A stretch of DNA of 64,000 nucleotides from Hirschia baltica ATCC 49814 (GTDB lineage: Bacteria; Pseudomonadota; Alphaproteobacteria; Caulobacterales; Hyphomonadaceae): NCBI RefSeq assembly GCF_000023785.1, contig NC_012982.1:930001-994000 (forward strand), written 5' to 3'. Position 1 is the first letter of the stretch. The number at the start of each line of letters is the position of its first letter. The position numbers and the translations under genes were made by a program. This document shows positions 43,980-53,305 of the stretch, piece by piece. The notes under the pieces were generated by a model that saw nothing but the letters and a program-made list of their open reading frames with translations, did not search any database and was not told the origin of the DNA.

Positions 43980-45557
43980 TTGTTTAAATCATTTCGTTTG
44001 ACTGCTCTTGCGAGTGCAGCTGTATTATTGGGTGCGAGCGGGTGTGCGCATATCGTAAATGATCAAGATGTTGAAGTGGCGTCAGTTGTTGCGCCTCCAA
44101 CATATGCAGCCCGCGAGGCTGTTGAGCCTGTCCAAGCAAAAGATTCCTATTATGTGAATGCGGCCAACGCGATTGCGACAAAAATAGAAAAACGTGACCC
44201 AAAGCCAGCTAAAAACGTCATTTTGTTTGTTGGTGACGGGATGAGTGTTTCGACAATTACGGCTGCCCGTATTCATGCGGGGCAACTTAAAGGTTTGGAT
44301 GGCGAAAGCTATCATTTGGCGATGGATAGCCTGCCTTGGTCTGCGCTGTCTAAAACTTATTCTCATGATTCGCAGATTGCTGATTCTGCTGCAACAGCGA
44401 CAGCCATGACGACAGGTATTAAGGTGCCCGGACGTACGCTGGGTATTACTCAAGACGCTAAATATGGCAATTGTGCATCCGTTGAAGGCAATACCACAGA
44501 CTCGATTTGGGAATTGGCCGAAGAGCAAGGTCTTTCAACAGGTGTTGTGACGACGACAAGCATAACTCACGCAACGCCAGCATCTACTTATGCTAAATCC
44601 GCATCCCGCAATTGGGAAGATGATAGTGAAATAGAGGGCGATGAAGGGTGTGCGGATATCGCGCGTCAATTCATCGAGTGGGATCATGGTGATGGTTTCG
44701 AAGTTGTGATGGGTGGCGGACGTCGCCGTATGACGCCTGTTACAGAAGCCGATCTAGAATATCCTGATCAGCAAGGGCGTCGCACCGATGGACGTAATCT
44801 GATCAATGAGTGGACAGCTAAATCAGATCAGCATGTCTTTATCTATGATCAGGCTGGATTTGACGCACAGGACTTTTCTTCATCCCAGCGTGTGCTTGGT
44901 TTGTTTGAGCCCTCTCACATGCAGTTTGAACTAGATCGTTCAGAAGGTGGGGCAGGTGAGCCGCATCTTGCTCAAATGACGGAAGCTGCGATTACGCGCT
45001 TAAGTCAGAATGAAGATGGGTTTGTGTTGATGGTTGAAGGTGGCCGAATTGACCATGCGCATCATGCAGGAAATGCTGCGCGTGCCCTTGCTGAAGCTGT
45101 GGCACTTGATGAAGCCATTGCAAAAGCGCTTGAAATGACATCGGATGAAGAAACTTTGATCCTTGTCACTGCCGACCACGCGCATACGCTGACGATTTCT
45201 GGTTATTCACAGCGCAATAACCCAATCCTTGGTTTGTCATCCTATGGCTTTACGCCCAATAAAGCGGCTGATGGAAAACCATATACAACACTGAGCTATG
45301 CAAATGGCCCAGGTGCAATGTGTGGTGAGGGTGAAGGCGATGCTGATGGTTTATGTCAACGTGGTGATCTAACCAACCGCGACACGCTGGATAAAGATTT
45401 CTTGCAGCAATCTGCCATTCCTATGTCGTCTGAAACGCATGCGGGTGAAGATGTTGCGCTTTTGGCCAGTGGTCCGGGTGCGAATTTGGTGTCTGGTGTG
45501 ATGGAAGAAAATGAAATCTTTCACGTGATCGGTCAAAGCCTTGGTCTGATTAAATAA
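43980..45557 (+). CDS. alkaline phosphatase (PhoA family, lipoprotein)
   Basis: The enzyme of about 525 residues hydrolyses phosphomonoesters in the envelope. It has a lipoprotein signal peptide (LLGASGC), the metal-binding ILFVGDGMSVSTITAAR, the nucleophilic Ser in ADSAATATAMTTG, HATPASTYAKSASRNWED, EGGRIDHAHHAGNAARALAE and TADHAHTLTISGYSQR. The TTG start at 43980 is preferred because GGAG lies 7 bases upstream and it yields a compact lipoprotein signal; ATG at 43959 lacks a ribosome binding site. Phosphate-starvation control is likely but no clear Pho box was identified. Confidence 0.92.
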   Translation: MFKSFRLTALASAAVLLGASGCAHIVNDQDVEVASVVAPPTYAAREAVEPVQAKDSYYVNAANAIATKIEKRDPKPAKNVILFVGDGMSVSTITAARIHAGQLKGLDGESYHLAMDSLPWSALSKTYSHDSQIADSAATATAMTTGIKVPGRTLGITQDAKYGNCASVEGNTTDSIWELAEEQGLSTGVVTTTSITHATPASTYAKSASRNWEDDSEIEGDEGCADIARQFIEWDHGDGFEVVMGGGRRRMTPVTEADLEYPDQQGRRTDGRNLINEWTAKSDQHVFIYDQAGFDAQDFSSSQRVLGLFEPSHMQFELDRSEGGAGEPHLAQMTEAAITRLSQNEDGFVLMVEGGRIDHAHHAGNAARALAEAVALDEAIAKALEMTSDEETLILVTADHAHTLTISGYSQRNNPILGLSSYGFTPNKAADGKPYTTLSYANGPGAMCGEGEGDADGLCQRGDLTNRDTLDKDFLQQSAIPMSSETHAGEDVALLASGPGANLVSGVMEENEIFHVIGQSLGLIK

Positions 45558-45579
45558 AACCAACATTTTTATAATGTGA

Positions 45580-45613
45580 GAACAGGGGCTTTGATGGATC
45601 AAAGCCCCTGTTC
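45580..45613 (+). terminator. 16-bp hairpin after the phosphatase gene
   Basis: GAACAGGGGCTTTGAT pairs perfectly with ATCAAAGCCCCTGTTC with a two-base spacer, 22 bases after the stop codon. It has no U-tract on the plus strand, so termination may be Rho-assisted or the stem may protect the mRNA 3' end. Confidence 0.6.
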
Positions 45614-45692
45614 TGTATGAGCATTTCACTTTGCAGATTTGTTTTTGTCTTTTAGAGTTTTACCAGTGATAATTTATCAAGGGTAATGGTGC

Positions 45693-46349
45693 ATGTTCGA
45701 GCTGGCTTATTGGCAAAGAGCTATACGCGATCCAGTTATTTTGAGTGGCTTATGCGTTGATTTTCTGCCGATATTTGCTGTGTTGTTTATGGGCTGGGGC
45801 GCTCTGGAACTTGTACTGCTTTATTGGCTGGAAAATGTCGTTATCGGATTTGTGACGCTGTCTCGGATTTTTATATCCGGCTTTGGTCAAGGCAAGGTGT
45901 CGACATCATTTCATTCTATCTTCTTTGGTGCTTTTTTTACAATTCATTATGGCGGTTTCTGTCTGGCGCATGCCATGGCGCTTTTGTCTTTGATAGGGAG
46001 TGGACAAGAATTATTTGTGGCCGACGGAGGCGAGGTAGCTTCTGCCTTGAGTATGCAGAGTTTTTTAGGCCTGGCCTTTATCCTTGTGGCTATCATTTTA
46101 TGGCAATTTTATATGCATGTGGTGGAATTTATACGTCGCAGCGAATATCTAAAAACTGATCCGGGCAATGAACTTTTTGCGCCCTATGGCAGGATTGTTG
46201 TGCTGCATATAGCGATATTTGCAGGTGTTTTTGCCATGGAAAAATATGGTGAGCCGATGATAGGTGTCTTGGCACTGATTTTATTTCGAGCGGCATTTGG
46301 AATCGTCATGAATGTCTTCACGCGTGAAAAACGCAAAGCCATTGCCTAA
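45693..46349 (+). CDS. DUF6498-like integral membrane protein
   Basis: The product is 218 residues with about five or six hydrophobic segments. The first part, GALELVLLYWLENVVIGFVTLSRI, followed by FFTIHYGGFCLAHAMAL, is characteristic of DUF6498. The function is unknown. An AAGGG ribosome binding site precedes the ATG at 45693. It has no evident operon partner; the next gene is convergent. Confidence 0.8.
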   Translation: MFELAYWQRAIRDPVILSGLCVDFLPIFAVLFMGWGALELVLLYWLENVVIGFVTLSRIFISGFGQGKVSTSFHSIFFGAFFTIHYGGFCLAHAMALLSLIGSGQELFVADGGEVASALSMQSFLGLAFILVAIILWQFYMHVVEFIRRSEYLKTDPGNELFAPYGRIVVLHIAIFAGVFAMEKYGEPMIGVLALILFRAAFGIVMNVFTREKRKAIA

Positions 46350-46418
46350 CCAGAAACTGACCAGGGTATTTTCTGAACTGGTGGGTTTTATCCAACACTA
46401 TCAGCTTGAATGATTTTG

Positions 46419-47354
46419 TTATTTGCCAACAGCGCCGCGTACGTCTGACTCAATTGAGTGAATTTTCTTAGTGACGAGGCGGCTTAGGTCTCTGATCAAG
46501 GCTTGACGTCTCAATATGTCTGAACGCGGTACATCCATCACGGCCGCTATACCTTCAAAATGGCGAAGGATAACTTTAGCATCATAATAAGGCGTCATGC
46601 CGACACCTTCTAGATAGCGTTGTGCTGACGCCCAAATCTCGGTGACAGTTTTGTCACCAATTTGTTCAATATCTTGAGAATGCTTTGACAGAAGTTTGTA
46701 TAATCCGCGCACGATGCCTGTTGTGTCTGAAGCATCACGGACCGCAAAGCCTGAGAGCTGCGCAACTATGGCGCGGAGCTTATCAACATGTGCGGGCGAA
46801 TCATCTGCAAGTGATTCAAGTGGCGGCTCATCGGTTAGTCTTCTCCATGGACCACTAAATTCAGTGTCCATTTTTCGGCGACGGCATGGTCCGATATAAT
46901 GTCTACTATCAATGAATTTACGCGGACGGATAACCACTTCTTCAATACGTGATTTTAAAGCGCGCACTGATACGGGTTTGAGAAGAAACTCATTAATACC
47001 CGCTTGGCGTGCAGCCATGATTTGGTCGCGGGCAACTGTTGAAGCTAGGAGGATGACGGGTATATCGCGAGGAATGTTTTTTTCACTACGGCGAATTGAG
47101 CGCGTGAACTCCAAGCCAGACAAGCGTCCAGCTTCCCAATCTGTAATGACGATATTGGGGCGGAAGCTTAGACAAATATCTTGCGCTTCATCTGTTGAAG
47201 ACGTGGTGCTTATTTCTCCAATGGATAACCGTCTCAATGCATCGGCGACTATGCCACGCATATACGCGTTTGGATCCACGACCAGAACTTTAAGATTGTT
47301 CGTGTCGGCGATGGATAGAGAGCGTTTTTTAGGTGTTTGGGGTGTTTGGTTCAA
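46419..47354 (-). CDS. response regulator with receiver domain and YIGPCRRRK tail (paralogue A)
   Basis: The product of about 311 residues has an N-terminal receiver with Asp27 (VLVVDPNAY; the second acidic residue is Pro), phosphoacceptor Asp72 (VITDWEAG) and Lys126 (FLLKPVSV). A conserved bridge, RKFIDSRHYIGPCRRRK, leads to SGPWRR and a C-terminal alpha-helical region of about 140 residues that I do not recognise. A TTG at 47354 lies 1 base after the upstream stop, so translation is probably coupled; the longer frame overlaps that gene by 68 bases. It is a clear paralogue of the gene just upstream. Confidence 0.8.
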   Translation of the reverse strand: MNQTPQTPKKRSLSIADTNNLKVLVVDPNAYMRGIVADALRRLSIGEISTTSSTDEAQDICLSFRPNIVITDWEAGRLSGLEFTRSIRRSEKNIPRDIPVILLASTVARDQIMAARQAGINEFLLKPVSVRALKSRIEEVVIRPRKFIDSRHYIGPCRRRKMDTEFSGPWRRLTDEPPLESLADDSPAHVDKLRAIVAQLSGFAVRDASDTTGIVRGLYKLLSKHSQDIEQIGDKTVTEIWASAQRYLEGVGMTPYYDAKVILRHFEGIAAVMDVPRSDILRRQALIRDLSRLVTKKIHSIESDVRGAVGK

Positions 47355-47355
47355 T

Positions 47356-48282
47356 TTATGCCGCCATACGACGTTGAATTGCGTCAGCAAATGCGTTGGA
47401 AACTGTCTCACGTGCGCTATCATATTCGCGAGGAAGAACGAGCAATTGTTCTAGTGTTGTGACCCCAGTATTGATGATGAATCTTGCATCCTTGGCGTTA
47501 CCCTTGGAGTGAATAATGATCTCTATGTAAGCGCCGAAAGATTGAAGCGTTCTCACAATCGCATGATCGTTTTCTTGTCTTGCGGTTTGCATGGCTTTTT
47601 CCAATGCGGCTCTTATTCTAACAGGTGCGCCTTTAGGGTCACTTGAAAGAAGTTCGCATGTCATTTTTAACCGTGTTAAAGCGACAGCCATTGGTGATTT
47701 TTTATTGACGAGTTGACGCTCAGCATCACTCACATCTTTGATACGAGATGAATCTCTATCTCTGCGGCGTGGACCATGATAGTCGGCTGGGTTTTTACGA
47801 CGACGGCATGGGCCGATATAAACTTTAGAATCAACAAAAGGACGTGGTGTCTCTATGACCATCCTTAATCTCTTTTCCACATCAGCAGGAGAGCACGGGC
47901 GTCGAAGGAATTCATCTATACCGGCATTGCGGCCTTCTAGGATCATTTCTTTTGTGAGTTGAGAAGATATTGCGATGATTGGTACGCGACGAAGATTGTC
48001 ATCATGGAGTTTACGAATTTGCTGAGTAGTATGTACGACATCCATGTCGTTCATGTCGGACCATTCAATGAAAACAATAGTGGAGCGTTGATCATCCATC
48101 ATGCGGAAGAGGGAGTTTTCACATCTTGCGCCATCAACTTGCAGCACACCAAGTGTGCGCATGATTTCTAGCATCAGGTTTCGATTAAATCTGTTGGAAC
48201 CAGCGACGACTGCACGGATATTTCGAGGGTCATACCGTCTTTTTTTACGCACATCTTCTATGTGAATGCTGTCACTATACAT
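47356..48282 (-). CDS. pseudo-receiver protein with YIGPCRRRK tail (paralogue B)
   Basis: The product of about 308 residues has the same architecture as paralogue A, but the receiver is altered. The acidic pair is missing (AVVAGSNRF), the phosphoacceptor position is Glu73 (FIEWSDMND) and the switch Lys is Arg128 (FLRRPCSP). The bridge RPFVDSKVYIGPCRRRK and YHGPRRR are shared. Glu at the Asp position often mimics phosphorylation, so this copy may be constitutively active or act as a partner. The ATG at 48282 has GAGG 5 bases upstream; an ATG at 48321 lacks one. Two-gene operon with paralogue A. Confidence 0.8.
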   Translation of the reverse strand: MYSDSIHIEDVRKKRRYDPRNIRAVVAGSNRFNRNLMLEIMRTLGVLQVDGARCENSLFRMMDDQRSTIVFIEWSDMNDMDVVHTTQQIRKLHDDNLRRVPIIAISSQLTKEMILEGRNAGIDEFLRRPCSPADVEKRLRMVIETPRPFVDSKVYIGPCRRRKNPADYHGPRRRDRDSSRIKDVSDAERQLVNKKSPMAVALTRLKMTCELLSSDPKGAPVRIRAALEKAMQTARQENDHAIVRTLQSFGAYIEIIIHSKGNAKDARFIINTGVTTLEQLLVLPREYDSARETVSNAFADAIQRRMAA

Positions 48283-48394
48283 ATCAACCTCAAAATTCGT
48301 ACTTTCGTAAAAGTTGAACATACTTGATTAAGGTTTAGAGGAGTTGTGTATCACAGGATGAATCTAAAAGTTATGGTTAAGAAATGATTCAGAA

Positions 48395-48895
48395 TTAGCG
48401 GCGGAATGGGAGCGTGATTACCCGCCAACAAAACCATATCGGAAGAATGATACTTGCGCCTGTTAGAGCTGGTTTCCAACTGGCGCTAATGGCCCAACTG
48501 AGCGCAGCCAAGCCTTGCTGCCAAACATTTCCGGCAGTTGTTGTTGCATCAAAATGTGGGTTTAAGGGGTTGAAATTAGTGAGATTCATGACCACCCCAA
48601 TCAGGGTCGACCATATGAAGAGATTGAGAAATTGACCTATTTTTAAACCGAAAAGCCGTGAGACGAGTGAGCGTTGTGGTTTTGGTGGTCGATCAATTCC
48701 AAGCAGGATTTTCCAAAAAGGACGTTTTTTCTTTATAGGAGGCTGGTTGACTGAAGGTTGAAGAGTAGGAGTTTCAATTGGGTGTGGCTCTTCATTATGT
48801 ATATTTTTTTGTAAATCGTCTTTTGTGACGGGAGGATGTTTTTCATCCTCCCAGTCAACACTGATTTTAGGCAAACGAATTGCAAAAAAATTCAT
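48395..48895 (-). CDS. hypothetical two-helix membrane protein
   Basis: The product is 166 residues: a charged, Pro-rich cytosolic N-terminal half (PVTKDDLQKNIHNEEPHPIE) and two hydrophobic segments (FLNLFIWSTLIGVVMNL and ALTGASIILPIWFCWRVITL). It distantly recalls the DUF6460 type found in Caulobacterales, but I am not certain. It lies between the MscS gene and the receiver pair on the same strand, 27 bases from the MscS stop region. Confidence 0.6.
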   Translation of the reverse strand: MNFFAIRLPKISVDWEDEKHPPVTKDDLQKNIHNEEPHPIETPTLQPSVNQPPIKKKRPFWKILLGIDRPPKPQRSLVSRLFGLKIGQFLNLFIWSTLIGVVMNLTNFNPLNPHFDATTTAGNVWQQGLAALSWAISASWKPALTGASIILPIWFCWRVITLPFRR

Positions 48896-48922
48896 CCGAG
48901 AAATCCAAATAAATATCCCGAT

Positions 48923-49753
48923 CTAGGATTTTACAGCTTTTTGCTCGATTGTCGTGTGTGGATATGGAATTGAAATGCCATTTGCATCAAATGATTCTTT
49001 GACTTTCTTGGTAATGTCAAATTTGACATCCCAATAATCTGACGCTTGAACCCATGATCTTGAAGCGATATCCACGGAACTATCACCAAGGTTTACCACC
49101 TTTACAAATGGCTCTGCTGGAACCGATAGGATGCGTGAATCTGCCTGAATAATTTCGTGGATCAGACCGATTGCTTTGTCCATATCATCTGAATAATCAA
49201 TACCAAAAGTAACATCTACGCGGCGGGTAGAATAGCCCGAGAAATTTGTGATTGTTCCATCAATAGCCTGTGCATTAGGGACCATGATTTTCACATTATC
49301 GGGTGTCGCAAGCACTGTTTGGAAGAGGTTGATATCTTTCACCGTTCCTGATGCGCCTGCTGCTGTGATGTAGTCACCCAGTTTGTAGGGACGAAACAGC
49401 ATGATCATAACACCAGATGCGATATTTCCCAATGCGCCCTGAAGGGATAAACCAATGGCAAGTGTAAGGGCACCTAAAATTGCGACAAGTGATGTTGCCT
49501 GTACGCCAAAGACTTGAAGCGCTGCAATGAAAACAGCTGCTGAAATACCCCAGCGAACGAGAGATGAAAAGAAATTCCCTAGAGTGTCGTCTATTTTTTC
49601 GCTTTTCATTGCTGAATCGCGCACGAGGCCAGCCAGCCAGCCAGAGACTTTTAAACCGACGATTAAAACAACTAAAGCACCTAAGGTCTTAAATCCAAAA
49701 GCGAGAATAGAACCCTGATACTGGTTCCAGATTTCCATAAGATCAATTTCCAT
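48923..49753 (-). CDS. mscS: small-conductance mechanosensitive channel MscS family
   Basis: The channel of about 276 residues opens under membrane tension to release solutes in hypo-osmotic shock. Three N-terminal helices include the pore-lining LVAILGALTLAIGLSLQGALGNIASGVMIMLFRPY with the Gly/Ala packing pattern; the beta domain begins YKLGDYITAAGASGTV, and the C-terminal alpha-beta domain ends in YPHTTIEQ. The length is close to E. coli MscS. The ATG at 49753 has AAGG 8 bases upstream; two longer in-frame starts (49768, 49816) lack one. Confidence 0.93.
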   Translation of the reverse strand: MEIDLMEIWNQYQGSILAFGFKTLGALVVLIVGLKVSGWLAGLVRDSAMKSEKIDDTLGNFFSSLVRWGISAAVFIAALQVFGVQATSLVAILGALTLAIGLSLQGALGNIASGVMIMLFRPYKLGDYITAAGASGTVKDINLFQTVLATPDNVKIMVPNAQAIDGTITNFSGYSTRRVDVTFGIDYSDDMDKAIGLIHEIIQADSRILSVPAEPFVKVVNLGDSSVDIASRSWVQASDYWDVKFDITKKVKESFDANGISIPYPHTTIEQKAVKS

Positions 49754-49938
49754 GAGGGTGCCTTTCATAACGTCTATTTTAGCGGTTTCTGCCAGATTGA
49801 ACTGATAATTCGGCAATACCCAAAAGCCATGACACTTTTTTGGTTATCACCATCTGGGAGATATTGTTCGGCTTTTGATACAGCCAATAGTATGAGATTA
49901 CATAGACTAGCCAGAAATTGAACCAGCTCGCGCTTTTT

Positions 49939-51060
49939 TTATGAAGCGTCGATTGGCTTGCTGCACAAAGTTGCATTTGACGCACATGCAGACATCACGT
50001 CATTGATCCAATTGGTGTAGCCTTGGAGGTTTGTGTAGCGAGCAATATAATTGCCAGAACAGGCTGTTTCAGAGTTTTTCTCAACGCCTGATAAAACACC
50101 CCATAAAACAGGTTGTCCTTGCGAACCATCAACAAATAGAGGGCCACCAGAATCACCGACACATGGTCCAGAACCATTGATTGAACCCACTTTTATCAGG
50201 GCTGGCCCGATAGATTTAATTTCAACATGTGTGCCTAATAATGTTGTGGATAGGCTGCCGCCCGGTGTTGTCATGCCCCATCCTGCCATTTTGGCAGTTG
50301 GTGTTGTCACGGGGCTCATCGCATCATCGTGAGAGAGAATCGTAGCGATTGGGATGTCAACAAGACTTGCAGCTGTATCATCGGGGATATGAAGCAAGGC
50401 GATGTCATTTGCGAGATCACCTTCTTCTCCAGCATAGGCAGCATGGCAAGCAGACCAATCAGCCTCTATCTCTCTGACAACAGGGCCATCAAGTTTTTCA
50501 TGTCCGACTTTTAAAATTGTCGTGTCATAGTTTTCATCAAGGCAATGGGCCGCAGTTACAAACCAATTGTTTGAAATACGTGTCGCACCGCAATGCCCGC
50601 TGGAATAGGAATTTTCGGATAAGATTTTTCTAGGTTCAAGTTTGACGATACCTGGAAAATCTCCACGTAACGCAGTTAGAGCAACAGCACCACTTAGTGA
50701 ACCAACAACAGAGGGTTGAATGGTTTTGCTTGAAAGGGAAGAATTTATCAGGCTCGCTGGTTCTTGAGCATTGGCAACTTGTGCTATGGTTTGTGTTGGC
50801 TGGCTTGTTCCAACAGAAGCGCACGCGACGGCGTTTATGGTGGCAAGATCAGTATAAACTTGGGATGTTTCTAAGGCTGTGCCTGCATCTGGAATAGCAG
50901 AGTAATTTTCTGCTTGAACATCACCAAAATCATCATCCAATGGTGGAGGTGGTGGTTGGTCTGGTGGAGGTGGTGGTGTGCCTTCTGGCATTAAGATAGA
51001 ATCACATGCCGCCAGAGATAAGCTTGCAAAACCAGCAAGTAAAATGGATCTGATTTTCAT
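49939..51060 (-). CDS. trypsin-like serine protease (S1 family), proline-rich lipoprotein
   Basis: The product of about 373 residues starts with a lipoprotein signal peptide (GFASLSLAAC), then a Pro-rich spacer (TPPPPPDQPPPPPLDDD) that may span the cell-wall space. The catalytic domain shows FVTAAHCLD, NDIALLHI and GPCVGDSGGPLF, giving the complete His-Asp-Ser triad, and several Cys for disulfides. The ATG at 51060 has GGGAG upstream. Substrates unknown; it is monocistronic. Confidence 0.9.
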   Translation of the reverse strand: MKIRSILLAGFASLSLAACDSILMPEGTPPPPPDQPPPPPLDDDFGDVQAENYSAIPDAGTALETSQVYTDLATINAVACASVGTSQPTQTIAQVANAQEPASLINSSLSSKTIQPSVVGSLSGAVALTALRGDFPGIVKLEPRKILSENSYSSGHCGATRISNNWFVTAAHCLDENYDTTILKVGHEKLDGPVVREIEADWSACHAAYAGEEGDLANDIALLHIPDDTAASLVDIPIATILSHDDAMSPVTTPTAKMAGWGMTTPGGSLSTTLLGTHVEIKSIGPALIKVGSINGSGPCVGDSGGPLFVDGSQGQPVLWGVLSGVEKNSETACSGNYIARYTNLQGYTNWINDVMSACASNATLCSKPIDAS

Positions 51061-51300
51061 GTGCCTCTCCCATAACCAACACATTAGCATTTTGCCAATA
51101 GGTGTTCAGATTGCCCCAAATTCAGGTGCTAACAAAATCTGTTGAAGTTTTACTACGCAATTTTTGTTTGAAACCCAACAAGATTCAGCTGCGAGGCGAA
51201 TAGATATGTGGATTTTGTGCAGTTAAGGGGCGGATTTGCCTACGCTAAAACCATGTTTTTATCATTTAAATACAAGATAACGCATAAGGTACAGCGCAAG

Positions 51301-51335
51301 AAAACGGGCGCAAGTTTCAGCTTGCACCCTGTTTT
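51301..51335 (-). terminator. probable terminator of the carbonic anhydrase gene
   Basis: AAAAC-GGGC-GCAAG and CTTGC-ACCC-TGTTTT form an imperfect stem around TTTCAG. On the minus strand it ends in CCCGTTTTC. It lies 28 bases after the stop codon. Confidence 0.55.
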
Positions 51336-51362
51336 AAAGGACGTTTAGTCGAAGCTTTGACT

Positions 51363-52199
51363 TTAAGGTGTCTCGAGGACATAGCGTCGGTAAAGTGGTT
51401 GTGTTGGGCGAGCATTGTCGCCAAATAACGCTCTAAACGCAGCGATTTGAGTTTTTGAAACGTTTAAAGGCGTTTGCAATACCGTCCAATCTACAATTTC
51501 AGAACAAGGCGGAGTGGTCAAAGATCCTTGATAGCGAAATGCTGCACGGTTGGTGGGAAGCAAATCTTCTATATCAAGATTGAACGCAACAGATGCACTG
51601 CCGGGACTTGAAGGGGCTGACCACCACAAAGGATCAAGCTGTGTGTTGTTGGCACCTTCGGCAAACATCACACCTACGACAGCAAGCGACCCATCTTCGG
51701 CCTTGTGAACAAAATGCGCTTCCATCGGAAAATGACGTCCGTGGATTGTGTGTTCTGACGGGGTATGGAAATGAAATTGAATAAGTTTGTAGGTTTTGCC
51801 ATTTTGCACAAGGCCACCCGCATCATGCACATTGAGTTGAAGTGTGTGGCCATTATTGATGACTTCACCATTCTTGATGGGGGTCCAATCAATTTGAGGT
51901 GCATTGGCGAAAGCTGAAATGGTGTGCTGCATATCAATAGGAGATTGCTGCGTGCCGGTTTTGCAAGTGGCATTGGCTGGGTCTTTTTCTCCCCAATGCG
52001 CAGGTCCGCGTGGTCCAGAGTAAGCCCAATGAATATTCTCATGGGATTTGGTATTTGTGTGACCATTGGTTTGGTGAAATGTTTGAGCCTGAGAGTGCTC
52101 GTTATGACCACCATTGTTTTTAGGCGGAGCGAATGCATTTGCAGCCAATCCAAACATGGAGGTAGCAAGCAATGCAAACGTGAATAGGCGTTTGTGCAT
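51363..52199 (-). CDS. alpha-class carbonic anhydrase, exported
   Basis: The product of about 278 residues has a signal peptide ending AANAFA and a His/Asn-rich spacer before the enzyme domain. The alpha class is shown by HWAYSGPRGPAHWGE, QSPIDMQ, the zinc-site LIQFHFHTPSEHTIHGRHFPMEAHFVH (two His of the first strand and one of the second) and SLTTPPCSEIVDWTVL. It hydrates CO2 in the periplasm. The ATG at 52199 has GAGG 9 bases upstream; two upstream Met codons are less likely starts. Confidence 0.95.
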   Translation of the reverse strand: MHKRLFTFALLATSMFGLAANAFAPPKNNGGHNEHSQAQTFHQTNGHTNTKSHENIHWAYSGPRGPAHWGEKDPANATCKTGTQQSPIDMQHTISAFANAPQIDWTPIKNGEVINNGHTLQLNVHDAGGLVQNGKTYKLIQFHFHTPSEHTIHGRHFPMEAHFVHKAEDGSLAVVGVMFAEGANNTQLDPLWWSAPSSPGSASVAFNLDIEDLLPTNRAAFRYQGSLTTPPCSEIVDWTVLQTPLNVSKTQIAAFRALFGDNARPTQPLYRRYVLETP

Positions 52200-52332
52200 G
52201 AACGTCATCCTCAAGAAATTTAAGTCGAGAAAAACCAAATTTTCTCGACGCGTTGAGGCTTAGTTTCCATCCATTTGTTTGCTGAAACGTTTACGTTTAA
52301 ATTTTTCTTTAAAAAACAGTTTGGTAGTGTGA

Positions 52333-53040
52333 CTATTGTGGCGCTTCAATTGAGAAGTTCGTGAAGATTTGAAGTGAATCTTGGTCAAAAGATTGTCCCA
52401 TTGCCTTACCTGAAACTTTTGTGGAGATTTGTGTTACAATCGGGCGACCATTGTCATGCGAGGTGCAACGACCTTCTAGGTCGAATGTGTTTATCTTCGC
52501 GATCATCATTGGTTTAACAGGCTCAGTCAGCACGTAATTGAAGCTGGTAACTTCCTTAAGCTGTTTATCAACAATAACTGTGACTTTTGTTTTGCTAAGG
52601 ATTTTCTTTTCTTGTTTATCCTCTGCTGTCTCAGCATTGGCTGCGAAGCTGTAAATAGCATAGGCGTCTGTCTCTGATTCAAGCTCAACGGGGCCGCCCA
52701 CAATATCTTGATAATCATCGCACCAGATATCTGCATCTTCATCACTGCTCAATTCAGAGACTATCTCTTCCTTATCGCCTTTATTTGGATAAGTTTCCAC
52801 GTCAATGGTGATGCCTGTTTGCGGATGACTCTTGGTTTTATATGTGAGTTTACCCCAGTCTCCATCTCCGATTTGGGTGATTTCGGTGACATAACTGACG
52901 CTAAGAGGTGTAACATCAGCTTTGGGAATGGCAGCTTCTTTAAATAGCTCTGGCCATGAAGCATCGGCGTTGGCTATTTGGCCAAATACACAAGCAGATG
53001 ACAATGCGAGTAAAGGGATGAGTTTGATACGCTTATGCAT
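52333..53040 (-). CDS. exported hypothetical protein
   Basis: The product is 235 residues with a clear signal peptide ending QIANADA. The mature part is acidic with many Thr/Val/Lys beta-type stretches (SYVTEITQIG, KVTVIVDKQLKEVTSFNYVL) and two Cys (DIWCDDYQD and EGRCTSHD) that could pair. I recognise no family. It is upstream of the carbonic anhydrase gene by 133 bases and divergent from the lipoprotein hydrolase. Confidence 0.65.
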   Translation of the reverse strand: MHKRIKLIPLLALSSACVFGQIANADASWPELFKEAAIPKADVTPLSVSYVTEITQIGDGDWGKLTYKTKSHPQTGITIDVETYPNKGDKEEIVSELSSDEDADIWCDDYQDIVGGPVELESETDAYAIYSFAANAETAEDKQEKKILSKTKVTVIVDKQLKEVTSFNYVLTEPVKPMMIAKINTFDLEGRCTSHDNGRPIVTQISTKVSGKAMGQSFDQDSLQIFTNFSIEAPQ

Positions 53041-53305
53041 CTTATTGGACCTTCATGGACAGTTTGCATTCATGGGGAAATGAAAGCGGCTTGCAGGGGT
53101 GTTTTGTTGATATTCGATAAATAACTTGTAGAATCGGACAATAATAAGGCAAAAATTGCGTAATTCACATATGTTTGCAGTTTTGGTCTGAGATGAAACA
53201 CAGAATTTTCATATGAGTGCATGCTGAAATGAAAATTCAAACGCTTGTTGAATTTTTGAAGATATTGCTTCAATCTCTCTTTACAATAAAGTGGAGGAGA
53301 TATTG

